Shown: in pieces, positions 42,801 to 51,425 of the stretch
Layout of the letters: each line of letters opens with the position of its first letter
Numbering within the stretch: the stretch's first letter is position 1
Source: CAWABB01 sp963780165
Lineage (GTDB): Bacteria > Bacteroidota > Ignavibacteria > UBA10030 > UBA6906
Direction of reading: 5' to 3'
Assembly (NCBI GenBank): GCA_963780165.1
Contig: CAWABB010000006.1
Span: 186,001 to 250,000 of the forward strand
Length of the DNA: 64,000 bases
Made by a program: the position numbers and the translations under genes
The notes under the pieces: model-generated
The model's database searches: none
What the model was told of the DNA's origin: nothing
The model's input: only the letters and a program-made list of their open reading frames with translations

Positions 42801-44783
42801 ATGGAACACCAGCAGCAGACAGACAGCGGCCTTCCGGCCAACGCATACAAGGAACTTCCTCCGGGGCAGGAATACACGCCGCTCATGCCGGCCTCGACGA
42901 AGCCGGCCGAGGTCACTCCGTGGTCGGTGATCGTAGGCCTGCTCATGGCCGTCCTCTTCTCCGCCGCAGCCGCGTATTCAGGCCTGAAGATCGGACAGGT
43001 CTTCGAGGCGGCGATCCCGATCGCGATCCTGGCGGTGGGGTTGTCGGTGCTCTTCCGCGTCCCGAACCCGATGGGGCAGAACGTCATCATCCAGTCGATC
43101 GGCGCGAGCTCGGGCGTGATTGTCGCCGGCGCGATCTTCACGATCCCGGCGCTCTACATTCTGAACCTGCCCGCATCGTTCTTCAAGGTGTTCATCGCAG
43201 CGGCCCTCGGCGGGTTCCTCGGGATTCTTTTCCTGATTCCATTCCGAAAGTACTTCGTCAAGGAGATGCACGGGAAGTTCCCGTTCCCCGAAGCCACGGC
43301 CACCACCGAGATCCTCGTTGCCGGCCAGCAGGGCGGCGGGCAGGCGCTCGTACTGGTGGTCAGCGGTCTGATCGGAGGGCTGTTTGATTTCGTGTTCAGC
43401 TTCTTCGGGCTCTGGGCCGAGGTCATCACGTCGCGCATGATCCCTGCGGGGCAGATGCTCGCCGACAAGATCAAGATGGAGTTCCGGCTGAACGTTTCCG
43501 CCATGATTCTGGGCCTGGGATATATCGTCGGGCTGAAGTACTCGGCCATCATCGCGGCCGGCTCGTTCCTCTCCTGGTTCGTTCTCGTTCCGCTCGTGCA
43601 CGAGGTCGGGCAGGGGCTGCTGTCGCCGCTCGGGGCGACTGCCACGAAGCTGATCAGCGAGATGAACGCGGAGGAGATTTTCAGGGGATACGTGCGGCAG
43701 ATCGGGATCGGCGGCATAGCGATGGCCGGCATCATCGGCATTCTGCGGTCCTCGCGCATCATCGGCAGCGCCTTTTCACTGGCGTACAGAGAGCTGTTTA
43801 AGCGTTCGGGGAACGCCGGGGAGGAAACCGTCAGGACGCAGGTCGACCTGAAGATGGCGGTGATCGTTCAGCTCATCCTCATTACCGCCGTCGCGGTCTT
43901 CGCGTTCTTCTATACGGGCGTGGTGTTCAACCTCACGCATGCGATTGTGGGGCTGCTGATCGTGCTCGTCGTCTCATTTCTCTTCACAACAGTCGCGGCC
44001 AACGCCATCGCCATTGTCGGGACGAACCCGGTCTCCGGCATGACGCTCATGACGCTGATTCTCTCGTCCTTCATCCTGGTGCGGGTGGGATTGACCGGCA
44101 ACGAGGGAATCATCAGCGCGCTGATCATCGGCGGGGTCGTGTGTACCGCGCTCTCCGTCGCGGGCGGGTTCATCACGGATCTGAAAGTAGGGTACTGGAT
44201 CGGGACGACCCCCCGCCATCAGGAACGGTGGAAGTTCCTCGGCGTCCTGGTGTCGGCGGCGACCGTGGGCGGCGTCATCCTCATCCTCAACGAAACGTAT
44301 GGGTTCACGGGTCCGGACGCCCTTGCGGCGCCTCAGGCGAACGCGATGGCGGCGGTGATTCAGCCGTTGATGTCTGACGTTCCAGCCCCCTGGATTCTGT
44401 ACCTGGTAGGCGCGGTGATCTCGCTGCTCCTGTTCATCGTGGGCGTTCCTCCGCTCGCGTTTGCCCTCGGCATGTACATTCCGCAGGAGCTGAACACACC
44501 GCTCCTTGTCGGCGGCATCCTGGCCTGGCTGACGACGCGCGGCACGGACGAAGGGCTCAAAGCGGCGCGCTTCTCTCGCGGGACGCTGATCGCGTCAGGA
44601 TTCATCGCGGGCGGATCGCTCTTCGGGGTCGCGAACGCCATGCTGAAATTCTTCGATATCGACTACTATCAGTCCCACATCGCGGAATCGAGCGCAGGCC
44701 AGATCGTTGGATTCGTCATGTTCATCCTGCTCTTCGTGTACGCGTACTGGGACACGATGAAGGCCCGGAACAACAAGGCGTAA
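42801..44783 (+). CDS. OPT family oligopeptide transporter
   Basis: 660 residues from ATG 42801. Polytopic membrane protein with numerous hydrophobic segments (e.g. PWSVIVGLLMAVLFSAAAAYSGLKIGQ, the family opening; GLLIVLVVSFLFTTVAANAIAIVGTNPVSGMT). NPVSGMT and KYFVKEMHGKFPFPEATATTEIL are typical of bacterial OPT proteins. OPT carriers import oligopeptides, or in some branches metal chelates, with protons. Adjacency to pepT supports peptides. It may be the main peptide importer of this region, which lacks an ABC-type Opp/Dpp. Confidence 0.93.
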   Translation: MEHQQQTDSGLPANAYKELPPGQEYTPLMPASTKPAEVTPWSVIVGLLMAVLFSAAAAYSGLKIGQVFEAAIPIAILAVGLSVLFRVPNPMGQNVIIQSIGASSGVIVAGAIFTIPALYILNLPASFFKVFIAAALGGFLGILFLIPFRKYFVKEMHGKFPFPEATATTEILVAGQQGGGQALVLVVSGLIGGLFDFVFSFFGLWAEVITSRMIPAGQMLADKIKMEFRLNVSAMILGLGYIVGLKYSAIIAAGSFLSWFVLVPLVHEVGQGLLSPLGATATKLISEMNAEEIFRGYVRQIGIGGIAMAGIIGILRSSRIIGSAFSLAYRELFKRSGNAGEETVRTQVDLKMAVIVQLILITAVAVFAFFYTGVVFNLTHAIVGLLIVLVVSFLFTTVAANAIAIVGTNPVSGMTLMTLILSSFILVRVGLTGNEGIISALIIGGVVCTALSVAGGFITDLKVGYWIGTTPRHQERWKFLGVLVSAATVGGVILILNETYGFTGPDALAAPQANAMAAVIQPLMSDVPAPWILYLVGAVISLLLFIVGVPPLAFALGMYIPQELNTPLLVGGILAWLTTRGTDEGLKAARFSRGTLIASGFIAGGSLFGVANAMLKFFDIDYYQSHIAESSAGQIVGFVMFILLFVYAYWDTMKARNNKA

Positions 44784-44815
44784 GCCAGTCCGGACACCAC
44801 GAACGGAGAGCACCG

Positions 44816-45247
44816 ATGGTATCGCACAGGTCCTCCATTTCGCTCCGGACCCAGGGTGGGAACGACGTCGCAGACATCACGGAGCGCGTCGAGTCTGCCG
44901 TCCGGTCATCCGGCGTCAGAGACGGCCTTGTCACGGTCTTCGTCCCGGGATCGACTGCGGGCATCACCACCATCGAATTCGAGCCGGGGGCCGTGGCGGA
45001 CCTCAAGCGTGCGATCGAACGCCTGGCCCCCGCCGGGATCCAGTACGACCACGACCAGCGCTGGGGCGACGGCAACGGGTTTTCCCATGTCCGCGCCGCA
45101 CTGCTCGGCCCCTCACTCAGCATTCCCGTCAGCCAGGGGCGCATGGAGCTCGGGACATGGCAGCAAATCGTCCTGATCGATTTCGACAATCGGCCCCGGA
45201 CCCGGGAGGTCGTCATTCAGACGCTCGGGACCGGTGACGAACGTTGA
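44816..45247 (+). CDS. UPF0047 (YjbQ) family protein
   Basis: 143 residues, full family length. Signature strands SGVRDGLVTVFVPGSTAGITTIEFEPG and WGDGNGFSHVRAALLGPSLSIPV, with the conserved WQQIVLIDFDNRPRTREVV end. E. coli YjbQ has weak thiamine phosphate synthase activity; the true role is unsettled. It follows the OPT gene by 32 bases and may be in the same transcript. Confidence 0.92.
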   Translation: MVSHRSSISLRTQGGNDVADITERVESAVRSSGVRDGLVTVFVPGSTAGITTIEFEPGAVADLKRAIERLAPAGIQYDHDQRWGDGNGFSHVRAALLGPSLSIPVSQGRMELGTWQQIVLIDFDNRPRTREVVIQTLGTGDER

Positions 45248-45304
45248 ATTGACCTTCCCCCCGGAAATCCCGATATTTGAAGATACATTTTTCGCGGGGT
45301 TTCC

Positions 45305-45643
45305 ATGTTCAAAAAACTCTTCTATCTCGTCCTGCTTGTCGCTTTCAGTCTGGGCATCTGGGTCGGGTTTGCCCTCTGGACGGGGATATACTCCGTGTAT
45401 TCGTACCCTCCGACGGTCGAAAACCCTGAAGGGACGACGCTCCTGATAAGCCGCGACCCCGGGGAGCCGATGTTCAATTCCCCGGACGCCAAGGCACCCG
45501 CGAAGAAGAAGCCCCAGAAGAATACTGGAATCGGCTTTGGTTCCCCCATCAAGTCCAAGCGTCCCATTGAAATCCGCACGATCGTCAAGCTTCCGTACAT
45601 CAAATGGGCCTACGAGAAGTCGCTCGAGGAAGCCGGGGAGTAG
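45305..45643 (+). CDS. Small single-pass membrane protein, unknown function
   Basis: 112 residues. One N-terminal membrane span (KLFYLVLLVAFSLGIWVGFALW), then an extracytoplasmic part that includes a basic Lys/Pro linker (DAKAPAKKKPQKN) and a C-terminal helix (VKLPYIKWAYEKSLEEAGE). GGGG lies before the ATG. No family recognised. The 57-base gap upstream has AT-rich text (GATATTTGAAGATACATTTTT) that may contain a promoter. The ~170 bases after it hold no gene that I can support. Confidence 0.7.
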   Translation: MFKKLFYLVLLVAFSLGIWVGFALWTGIYSVYSYPPTVENPEGTTLLISRDPGEPMFNSPDAKAPAKKKPQKNTGIGFGSPIKSKRPIEIRTIVKLPYIKWAYEKSLEEAGE

Positions 45644-45813
45644 GGCCTGTATCCGACCGTCCTCTCCGGCCAGAAAATGTTCGCCCTTCGTCCGGAGGTC
45701 ATTGATGCAGCCCCGCCGAGGGCCGTCAACGAATCTTCCGTTGCGCGGGCGGGAATTGAAACTTCCTCCTGCTCCGTCGCGTTCATACTGAGTTGCCTCA
45801 CAAGACATAATAG

Positions 45814-47010
45814 ATGACACCAGAATCAAGCGCCGGCGATCTTTCGAGTCTCAGAATCAGCCGGGACAAGAAGAAGGCTCCCCAGGGGATGTCTCCGCGG
45901 TCACGCATCATTATCGCGGTGGTCATCTTCGCGGTCCTGGGTATGGCAGGCTTCCTGTTCTTCCGCGGCGGAGTCTCCCCGACGGCTGAGGTCGAAACGA
46001 CGTCCGCCGTCATGACCTCTCCCTCCCAGGCTTCTGCGGTCCTGACCGCAAGCGGCTATGTCGTCGCGCAGCAGCGGGCGGCGGTCGCATCCAAAGGCAC
46101 CGGCCGGCTCGTCTACCTCGGCGTGGAAGAGGGCGACAGAGTGAAGAAGGGTCAGATTCTCGCGCGGATCGAGGACGCGGATATGGTCGCGGGCCTTGAC
46201 CGCGCACGCGCGAACCTGGAAATGGCGCAGGCCGAGTACGACGACGCCGAGAGGACGTTCAAGCGGACGCAGTCCCTGGCAAATCAGGGCCTGGCATCGC
46301 AGGCGGAGATCGACGTAGCGAACGCCAGATTTGCACGCATTCGCGCGGCGATTGCGGCGGCCCGGGCCACCGTGACCGAAGCGGAAGTGGCGTTTGAGAA
46401 CACCCGCATCCGTGCGCCCTTCGACGGCACAGTCCTGACCAAGGATGCCGACATCGGCGAGGTGGTCGCGCCGTTCGCGGCCTCCGCAAACTCGCGCGGA
46501 GCCGTCGTCACGATGGCAGACATGAAATCGCTGCAGGTCGAGGCGGACGTGTCCGAATCGAATATCATGCGGGTGTCCGGGGGCCAGCCGTGCGAGATTG
46601 TCCTTGACTCGTACCCCGAGAAGCGCTACCGGGGAACCGTCTACAAGATCGTCCCGACCGCCGACCGGGCGAAAGCGACCGTGCTTACAAAGGTGGCATT
46701 CCTCGATCTCGACGAGCGCGTTCTGCCCGAGATGAGCGCAAAGGTCACATTCCTCGCGAAGGGATCCGACACCGCGAACGTCGGCGTCCCTCCGCGATTG
46801 ACCGTCGCGGCCTCCGCCATCGCCAGCCGCAACGGCCAGAGCGTCGTCTTCGTCATCCGCGACGGGCAGGTTGCCGAGACGCCCGTCACGACCGGGGCGA
46901 CGACCGGAAACCGGGTGGAAATCACCGGGGGTCTCACGCAGGGGGATCGTCTGGTCGACCGTCCCGATGCGTCGCTCGCCACCGGACACAGGGTCCGGGT
47001 GAAAGAATAG
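45814..47010 (+). CDS. HlyD/MacA-type periplasmic adaptor of an ABC exporter
   Basis: 398 residues with an N-terminal signal anchor (SRIIIAVVIFAVLGMAGFLFF). A lipoyl-like half (LTASGYVVAQQRAAVASKGTGRLVYLGVEEGDRVKKGQ), a coiled-coil hairpin (~120-195) rich in Ala/Glu/Arg, the second lipoyl half (FENTRIRAPFDGTVLTKDADIGE) and a beta-barrel follow, the order usual in MacA. With the next three genes it forms a MacAB-like system. A -10 (CATAAT) lies just before ATG 45814 and no ribosome site is seen, so the mRNA may be leaderless. Confidence 0.92.
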   Translation: MTPESSAGDLSSLRISRDKKKAPQGMSPRSRIIIAVVIFAVLGMAGFLFFRGGVSPTAEVETTSAVMTSPSQASAVLTASGYVVAQQRAAVASKGTGRLVYLGVEEGDRVKKGQILARIEDADMVAGLDRARANLEMAQAEYDDAERTFKRTQSLANQGLASQAEIDVANARFARIRAAIAAARATVTEAEVAFENTRIRAPFDGTVLTKDADIGEVVAPFAASANSRGAVVTMADMKSLQVEADVSESNIMRVSGGQPCEIVLDSYPEKRYRGTVYKIVPTADRAKATVLTKVAFLDLDERVLPEMSAKVTFLAKGSDTANVGVPPRLTVAASAIASRNGQSVVFVIRDGQVAETPVTTGATTGNRVEITGGLTQGDRLVDRPDASLATGHRVRVKE

Positions 47011-47059
47011 TCGTCCCGCAACGCAGAACGCACCATCCGTCTCACAGGAACCACGACCG

Positions 47060-47725
47060 ATGATCACCGTCAACAACGTCAGCAAATCGTACCATCGGGA
47101 CAAGATCGAGATCCCGGTCCTCTCGAGCATCACGATCCGCGTCCCGGAGGCCGAATTCCTCGCGCTGATGGGCCCGTCAGGCTCGGGGAAGACCACGCTG
47201 CTCAACCTGATCGCCGGCATCGACAGACCCGACACGGGGAGCATCACCGTCGGTGACACCGAGATCACGAGCCTGAGCGAAACGGATCTCTCGAAATGGC
47301 GGTCCAACCACGTCGGGTTCATCTTTCAGTTTTACAACCTCCTGCCGGTCCTGACCGCATTCGAAAACGTCGAGCTCCCCCTCCTGCTCACGTCCATGAA
47401 CAAGCCCGAGCGCCGGAGGCAGGTGGAAACCGCGCTGAAGCTCGTGGGCCTCGGCGACCGGATGGACCATTACCCGAAGCAGCTCTCAGGCGGACAGGAG
47501 CAGCGCGTGGCCATCGCCCGCGCCATCGTCACCGACCCGACCGTGCTCGTGGCGGACGAGCCCACCGGCGACCTGGACAAGGCATCTGCACACGAGATCA
47601 TGAACCTGCTGGAGCGGCTGAATAAGGAGTTCAAGAAGACCATCGTCATGGTGACCCACGATCCCCGGGCGGCCGAAAAGGCGCACAAGATCATGCATCT
47701 TGACAAGGGCGAGTTGACGACCTGA
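47060..47725 (+). CDS. ABC ATPase, MacB/LolD type
   Basis: 221 residues. Walker A MGPSGSGKTTLLNLIAG (~36-52), Q-loop FIFQFYNLLPVLTAFENVELPL (the NLLPxLTxxENV motif of MacB/LolD/FtsE ATPases), signature LSGGQEQRVAIARAI, Walker B VLVADEPTGDLD and the H-loop VTHD. It should energise the two FtsX-type permeases that follow. Repeat copy C separates it from them. Confidence 0.94.
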   Translation: MITVNNVSKSYHRDKIEIPVLSSITIRVPEAEFLALMGPSGSGKTTLLNLIAGIDRPDTGSITVGDTEITSLSETDLSKWRSNHVGFIFQFYNLLPVLTAFENVELPLLLTSMNKPERRRQVETALKLVGLGDRMDHYPKQLSGGQEQRVAIARAIVTDPTVLVADEPTGDLDKASAHEIMNLLERLNKEFKKTIVMVTHDPRAAEKAHKIMHLDKGELTT

Positions 47726-47829
47726 TGCCCCACCGCCCGGCTGGTCATGCAGACCATCGGGCACAGCGCTCGTTCCATGCATCAACGACACCGAGCGCCG
47801 TATGAGGATTGTTTTTGGAACGGCACGAG
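47722..47829 (+). repeat. Intergenic ~107 bp repeat, copy C
   Basis: Matches copy B through GGGCACA-GCTCGTTCCA, TCAACGA and TTTTGGAACGGCACGAG. It starts within the stop codon of the ATPase gene, as copy B does for valS, and ends ten bases before the permease start codon. Hairpin arms GCGCCGT / ACGGCAC are partly kept. Confidence 0.75.
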
Positions 47830-47838
47830 GAGAGGCGC

Positions 47839-49005
47839 ATGTTTGTCCTGAAACTGATTCTTAAGAACGCGGGGCGGCACAAGCTCCGTACGGCTCTGAC
47901 GATCCTCGGCATCGCCATCGCCGTGATGTCGTTCGTGTTTCTGCGGACCATCGTCACGGCATGGTCGGCAGGCGTCGAGGCGTCCGCGGCGAACAGGATG
48001 ATCGTCCGCCATTCTGTATCGTTCATCTTCCCCCTCCCGCTTGCCTACCGCGACCAGATCGCCCGTGTCCCCGGTGTCGAGGCGGTGTCGTACGCAAACT
48101 GGTTCCAGGGGTCGTTCAAGGATCCCGCGGACTTCAAGAACTTCTTCCCGCGACTCGCGGTGGACCCGGAAACCTACTTCAACGTCTATCCGGAGTACCT
48201 GGTGCCGCCCGCGCAGATGGCAGACTTCCTGAACGAGCGGAACGCCTGCATCGTGGGCGAGAAGATCGCGAAGGAGCACGGATTCAAGATCGGGGACATC
48301 ATCCCGATCGAAGGCGACATCTACCCCGGACACTGGGAGTTCGTGGTCCGCGGCATTTACAAGGGGAAAGATGCGACCGCGGACGAAACACAGATGTTCT
48401 TCAGCTGGAAGTACCTTGACGAGCGGATCGGGCAGGAACAGCCGGGTCGGGCGGGAGCGGTCGGCTGGTACCTCTTCCGCGTGACCGATCCGGCGGCGAT
48501 GCCGACCATCGCCCGGACCATCGACGAACAGTACCGGAATTCGCGCGCGGGCACCAAGACCGAGACCGAGCGGGAGTTCCAGCAGAGCTTCGTGTCCATG
48601 TCGAGCGCGATCATCTCGTCCCTCGAGGTCATCTCTCTCGTGATCATCGGGATCATCCTGCTCGTGCTTGCGAATACGATCGTCATGTCGGCGCGTGAAC
48701 GCACCCGCGAGTACGCCGTCCTGAAGACGCTCGGGTTCTCCCCCCGGCACGTCGTGGGGCTCATCGGCGGCGAGTCGTTGATGATCGGGCTGATCGGCGG
48801 CGCGCTCGGGTTGCTGCTGGCATACCCTGTGACCGCCGCGTTCGCGCAGGCGTTTCCGACGTTCTTCCCGGTGTTCACGGTAGCACCGTGGACGATCGCG
48901 CTGGCGGTCGGCGTCGCCCTCGTCGCAGCCATTGTCGCCGCCCTGTTCCCCGTCTTCCGCGCCCTCCGCATCAGCATCGCGGAAGGCCTTCGAACGATCG
49001 GATAG
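47839..49005 (+). CDS. FtsX/MacB-type ABC permease (first)
   Basis: 388 residues from ATG 47839 (GAGAGG upstream; the frame is open to 47809 but that part is repeat C). One N-terminal membrane span (LRTALTILGIAIAVMSFVFLRTIV), a ~220-residue periplasmic MacB core domain, then three C-terminal spans (VISLVIIGIILLVLANTIVM; GLIGGALGLLLAYPVTAAF; ALAVGVALVAAIVAALFPV). REYAVLKTLGFSPRHVV is the coupling helix region typical of the family. Works as a pair with the next gene. Confidence 0.92.
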   Translation: MFVLKLILKNAGRHKLRTALTILGIAIAVMSFVFLRTIVTAWSAGVEASAANRMIVRHSVSFIFPLPLAYRDQIARVPGVEAVSYANWFQGSFKDPADFKNFFPRLAVDPETYFNVYPEYLVPPAQMADFLNERNACIVGEKIAKEHGFKIGDIIPIEGDIYPGHWEFVVRGIYKGKDATADETQMFFSWKYLDERIGQEQPGRAGAVGWYLFRVTDPAAMPTIARTIDEQYRNSRAGTKTETEREFQQSFVSMSSAIISSLEVISLVIIGIILLVLANTIVMSARERTREYAVLKTLGFSPRHVVGLIGGESLMIGLIGGALGLLLAYPVTAAFAQAFPTFFPVFTVAPWTIALAVGVALVAAIVAALFPVFRALRISIAEGLRTIG

Positions 49006-49010
49006 TCATC

Positions 49011-50183
49011 ATGAGCATCCCTCTTTCGTACACGTGGCGAAGCCTCTGGGCACGGCGTATGACCACGGCGCTGACGCTGATCGGCATCGCCCTCGTGGTC
49101 TTCGTCTTCGCGTCGATCCTGATGCTGGCGACAGGCATCGAGCGGACGCTCGTGACCTCGGGCGACCCTCAGAACGTCATCATCCTGCGCCGTGGAGCGA
49201 ACTCCGAGCTGGTGAGTCAGGTCGGCCGCGAGGAGGCCAGCATTCTGAAGACGTATCCGCAGGTCGCCATCGGTGCGGACGGAAAACCGGTGGCATCCAC
49301 CGAGACCGTGGTCATCATCAACCTCGTGAAGATCGGCTCGAACGACATGGGGAACATCCTCGTGCGGGGCGTGTCGCCCGAAGCCTTCGCACTCCGGCCG
49401 CAGGTCAAGCTGACACAGGGGCGGATGCCTTCCTTCGGGACCGATGAGATCATCATCGGCTCCAATGTTGCGAAGCGCTTTCAGGGAACGGGGATCGGGA
49501 GTAAGATCCGCATCGGCGAGGACCACTGGACGATCGTGGGTGTGTTTGAAGCGGGCGGGACGGCGTTCGATTCGGAGATCTGGGCCGACGCCGAGGTCCT
49601 GATGCCGTCTCTCGGCAGGCAGTCGGTGTTCTCGTCGATCACCATGCGGCTGAATTCCGAAGGCGACTTCCAGGCGATCAAGGACGCGATCACTGCGGAC
49701 CCGCGTACGCAATCGTCGGACGTGAAACACGAGCAGCAGTACTACCGCGAGCAGTCGGAGACCATGGCGAATTTCATCCGCATTCTCGGGCTGGTCGTCA
49801 CGATCATCTTTGCCTTCGGTGCGGTCATCGGAGCGGTGATCACCATGTACGCGGCTGTCGCAAACCGGACCGTGGAGATCGGGACGATGCGCGCGCTCGG
49901 CTTCCCGCGCGGCAGCATCCTCAACGCGTTTCTGATCGAGTCGATCCTGCTCTCGCTCATCGGGGGGATCGGCGGACTTCTTCTGGCCTCGCTCACCTCG
50001 TTTATTCAGATCTCGACCATCAATTTCGGTTCGTTCTCCGAGCTGGCGTTCGGGTTCACCCTCTCGCCGCAGGTGATCCTGTACTCGCTCGGGTTCGCCG
50101 TGCTGATGGGAATTGCGGGAGGGTTCTTCCCGTCGGTTCGCGCCGCGAGGCTAAGCATCCTGAACGCCCTGAGATCTTCCTGA
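49011..50183 (+). CDS. FtsX/MacB-type ABC permease (second)
   Basis: 390 residues from ATG 49011, five bases after the first permease. Same layout: N-terminal span (TTALTLIGIALVVFVFASILML), MacB-like periplasmic domain and three C-terminal spans, with TVEIGTMRALGFPRGSIL before the second of them. The two permeases are not close copies and probably make a heterodimer. The adaptor gene at 45814 completes the set; an outer membrane channel could be the TolC encoded at 54720-56069. Confidence 0.92.
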   Translation: MSIPLSYTWRSLWARRMTTALTLIGIALVVFVFASILMLATGIERTLVTSGDPQNVIILRRGANSELVSQVGREEASILKTYPQVAIGADGKPVASTETVVIINLVKIGSNDMGNILVRGVSPEAFALRPQVKLTQGRMPSFGTDEIIIGSNVAKRFQGTGIGSKIRIGEDHWTIVGVFEAGGTAFDSEIWADAEVLMPSLGRQSVFSSITMRLNSEGDFQAIKDAITADPRTQSSDVKHEQQYYREQSETMANFIRILGLVVTIIFAFGAVIGAVITMYAAVANRTVEIGTMRALGFPRGSILNAFLIESILLSLIGGIGGLLLASLTSFIQISTINFGSFSELAFGFTLSPQVILYSLGFAVLMGIAGGFFPSVRAARLSILNALRSS

Positions 50184-50190
50184 GATGGTC

Positions 50191-50205
50191 CCGGGATCGT
50201 CCCGG
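50191..50205. terminator. Small hairpin between convergent genes
   Basis: CCGGGA-TCG-TCCCGG perfect 6 bp stem in the 56-base gap between the permease and the converging DUF2461 gene. Weak; no T-run. Confidence 0.3.
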
Positions 50206-50239
50206 AACTTCCCTTAGGTCTCTCTCTGCCACAGGCACG

Positions 50240-50965
50240 TCAGGACGCCGCGGCCGTGAGCCAGCGGATAAACGGCATGCACTGGCGGAAGACGCGGACA
50301 ACGGTATTCTGAAACGCGGGCTTCAACGCCGGCTCGTGCCCTGACTCCACGCCCACGTAGAACTGTTTGTGCTTGAGGTGCTCGATCAACGGATGCTCCG
50401 GAACGTATCCAAGGGGCGCGCGTGAGAGCGTCTCGCCCTGAATCCCTCCGAACGCGCTCCGGAACTGGCGGCTCTTGACAATCGCCAGAAACGGCTCGGG
50501 ATCGTCCACGATCGCCTTCCTGATCCTCTTGAGCTGATCCCCCGACGGCATGTACAGACCGCCGCCGATGAAGATCTCGCCAGGCTCGACCCCCACGTAT
50601 AAACCGGGGTTCTCGATCGGACCGCCGGGGCCCCGCAGCCGGAAGCTCGCGGCGATGTTCGTCTTGTATGGCGTCTTGTCCTTGCTGAACCGCGTGTCCC
50701 GATAGATGCGGAAGATGGAGCCCTTCGGGTTGAAGTCGATTTCGGGGATCTCCTCGCCGAGCTCCCGCCGCAAACCGGCGATGAGGCACTGCATCGGGAA
50801 ACGAACGTACTCTTCATACTCCCCTTTGTGCGCCTGGAACCACGCGCGCGTGTTGTTGCGCTTGAGCCGCTGGAGCAACCTGATCCCTTCTTCCGGAAAC
50901 CCCTCAAACGGGGGGAACATATCTTCATCCAACGGGTGCGTGCGTTGCGTCTGTTTCGCGGTCAT
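50240..50965 (-). CDS. DUF2461 (TIGR02453) family protein
   Basis: 241 residues. Family signatures: FPEEGIRLLQRLKRNNTRAWFQAHKGEYE at the N-terminus, IFRIYRDTRFSKDKTPYKTNIAASF, and GVEPGEIFIGGGLYMPS. Function is unknown; members are widespread and usually solitary. The start codon overlaps the stop of the cysteine-cluster gene by four bases, so the two are coupled. Confidence 0.92.
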   Translation of the reverse strand: MTAKQTQRTHPLDEDMFPPFEGFPEEGIRLLQRLKRNNTRAWFQAHKGEYEEYVRFPMQCLIAGLRRELGEEIPEIDFNPKGSIFRIYRDTRFSKDKTPYKTNIAASFRLRGPGGPIENPGLYVGVEPGEIFIGGGLYMPSGDQLKRIRKAIVDDPEPFLAIVKSRQFRSAFGGIQGETLSRAPLGYVPEHPLIEHLKHKQFYVGVESGHEPALKPAFQNTVVRVFRQCMPFIRWLTAAAS

Positions 50966-51375
50966 CTTTTCTTTCCTCGCAAGATGTTCTTTCCTGCCTT
51001 CTTGCTTCTACGCGCCAGCTCCGCTTTCATCTCCGCCAGGAGCTGATTCCCTTTGTCCCACACGTCGAAGTTGAGTCTCCCCAGCGCGTGGAGCGTCTGC
51101 GCCGCCTGCAGGTCGTACCTGAGCGCCACCGAGCGGCAGTCAGCGGCGCGGCAGAGCGCGGGCGCACGGCCGTGGATCGCGCATCCGCGTTCGTCTAGGT
51201 AGACGCAGTCGCCGTTCGGCTTGTGCGCGAGCATCAGCGCCCCGGGGATATACGGGTGCGGCTCCGACTCGTAGCCTCGCGAGAGGTCTTCTTCCTCAAG
51301 CCTGACCGCATCCCCCTGGCAGCACAGCCTGCATCCCTGGCAGGGGACAATCTGTATCGGCAGTGTGGCGGGCAT
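50962..51375 (-). CDS. YkgJ family cysteine cluster protein
   Basis: 137 residues. Cys pattern CQGCRLCCQGD (residues ~12-22), then CVYLDERGCAIHGRAPALCRAADCRS, the eight-Cys arrangement of the family thought to bind zinc or an Fe-S cluster. The C-terminal 40 residues are basic and helical. Function unproven. Coupled to the DUF2461 gene by overlap. Confidence 0.9.
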   Translation of the reverse strand: MPATLPIQIVPCQGCRLCCQGDAVRLEEEDLSRGYESEPHPYIPGALMLAHKPNGDCVYLDERGCAIHGRAPALCRAADCRSVALRYDLQAAQTLHALGRLNFDVWDKGNQLLAEMKAELARRSKKAGKNILRGKKR

Positions 51376-51383
51376 AGAGTTAA

Positions 51384-51412
51384 AATGTACGCGCGGGTGG
51401 GTCGAAAATCAA
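51384..51412 (-). promoter_or_regulatory. Promoter of the cysteine-cluster/DUF2461 pair
   Basis: Minus-strand -35 TTGATT (51412-51407), 17 bases, -10 TACATT (51389-51384), with the ATG at 51375. Confidence 0.5.
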
Positions 51413-51425
51413 CACAGGGGTGACG

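Noticed and set aside
45610..45801. Minus-strand 63-codon frame between the small membrane protein and the adaptor gene
   Set aside because: Overlaps the end of a plausible gene on the other strand, no ribosome site, no recognisable sequence.
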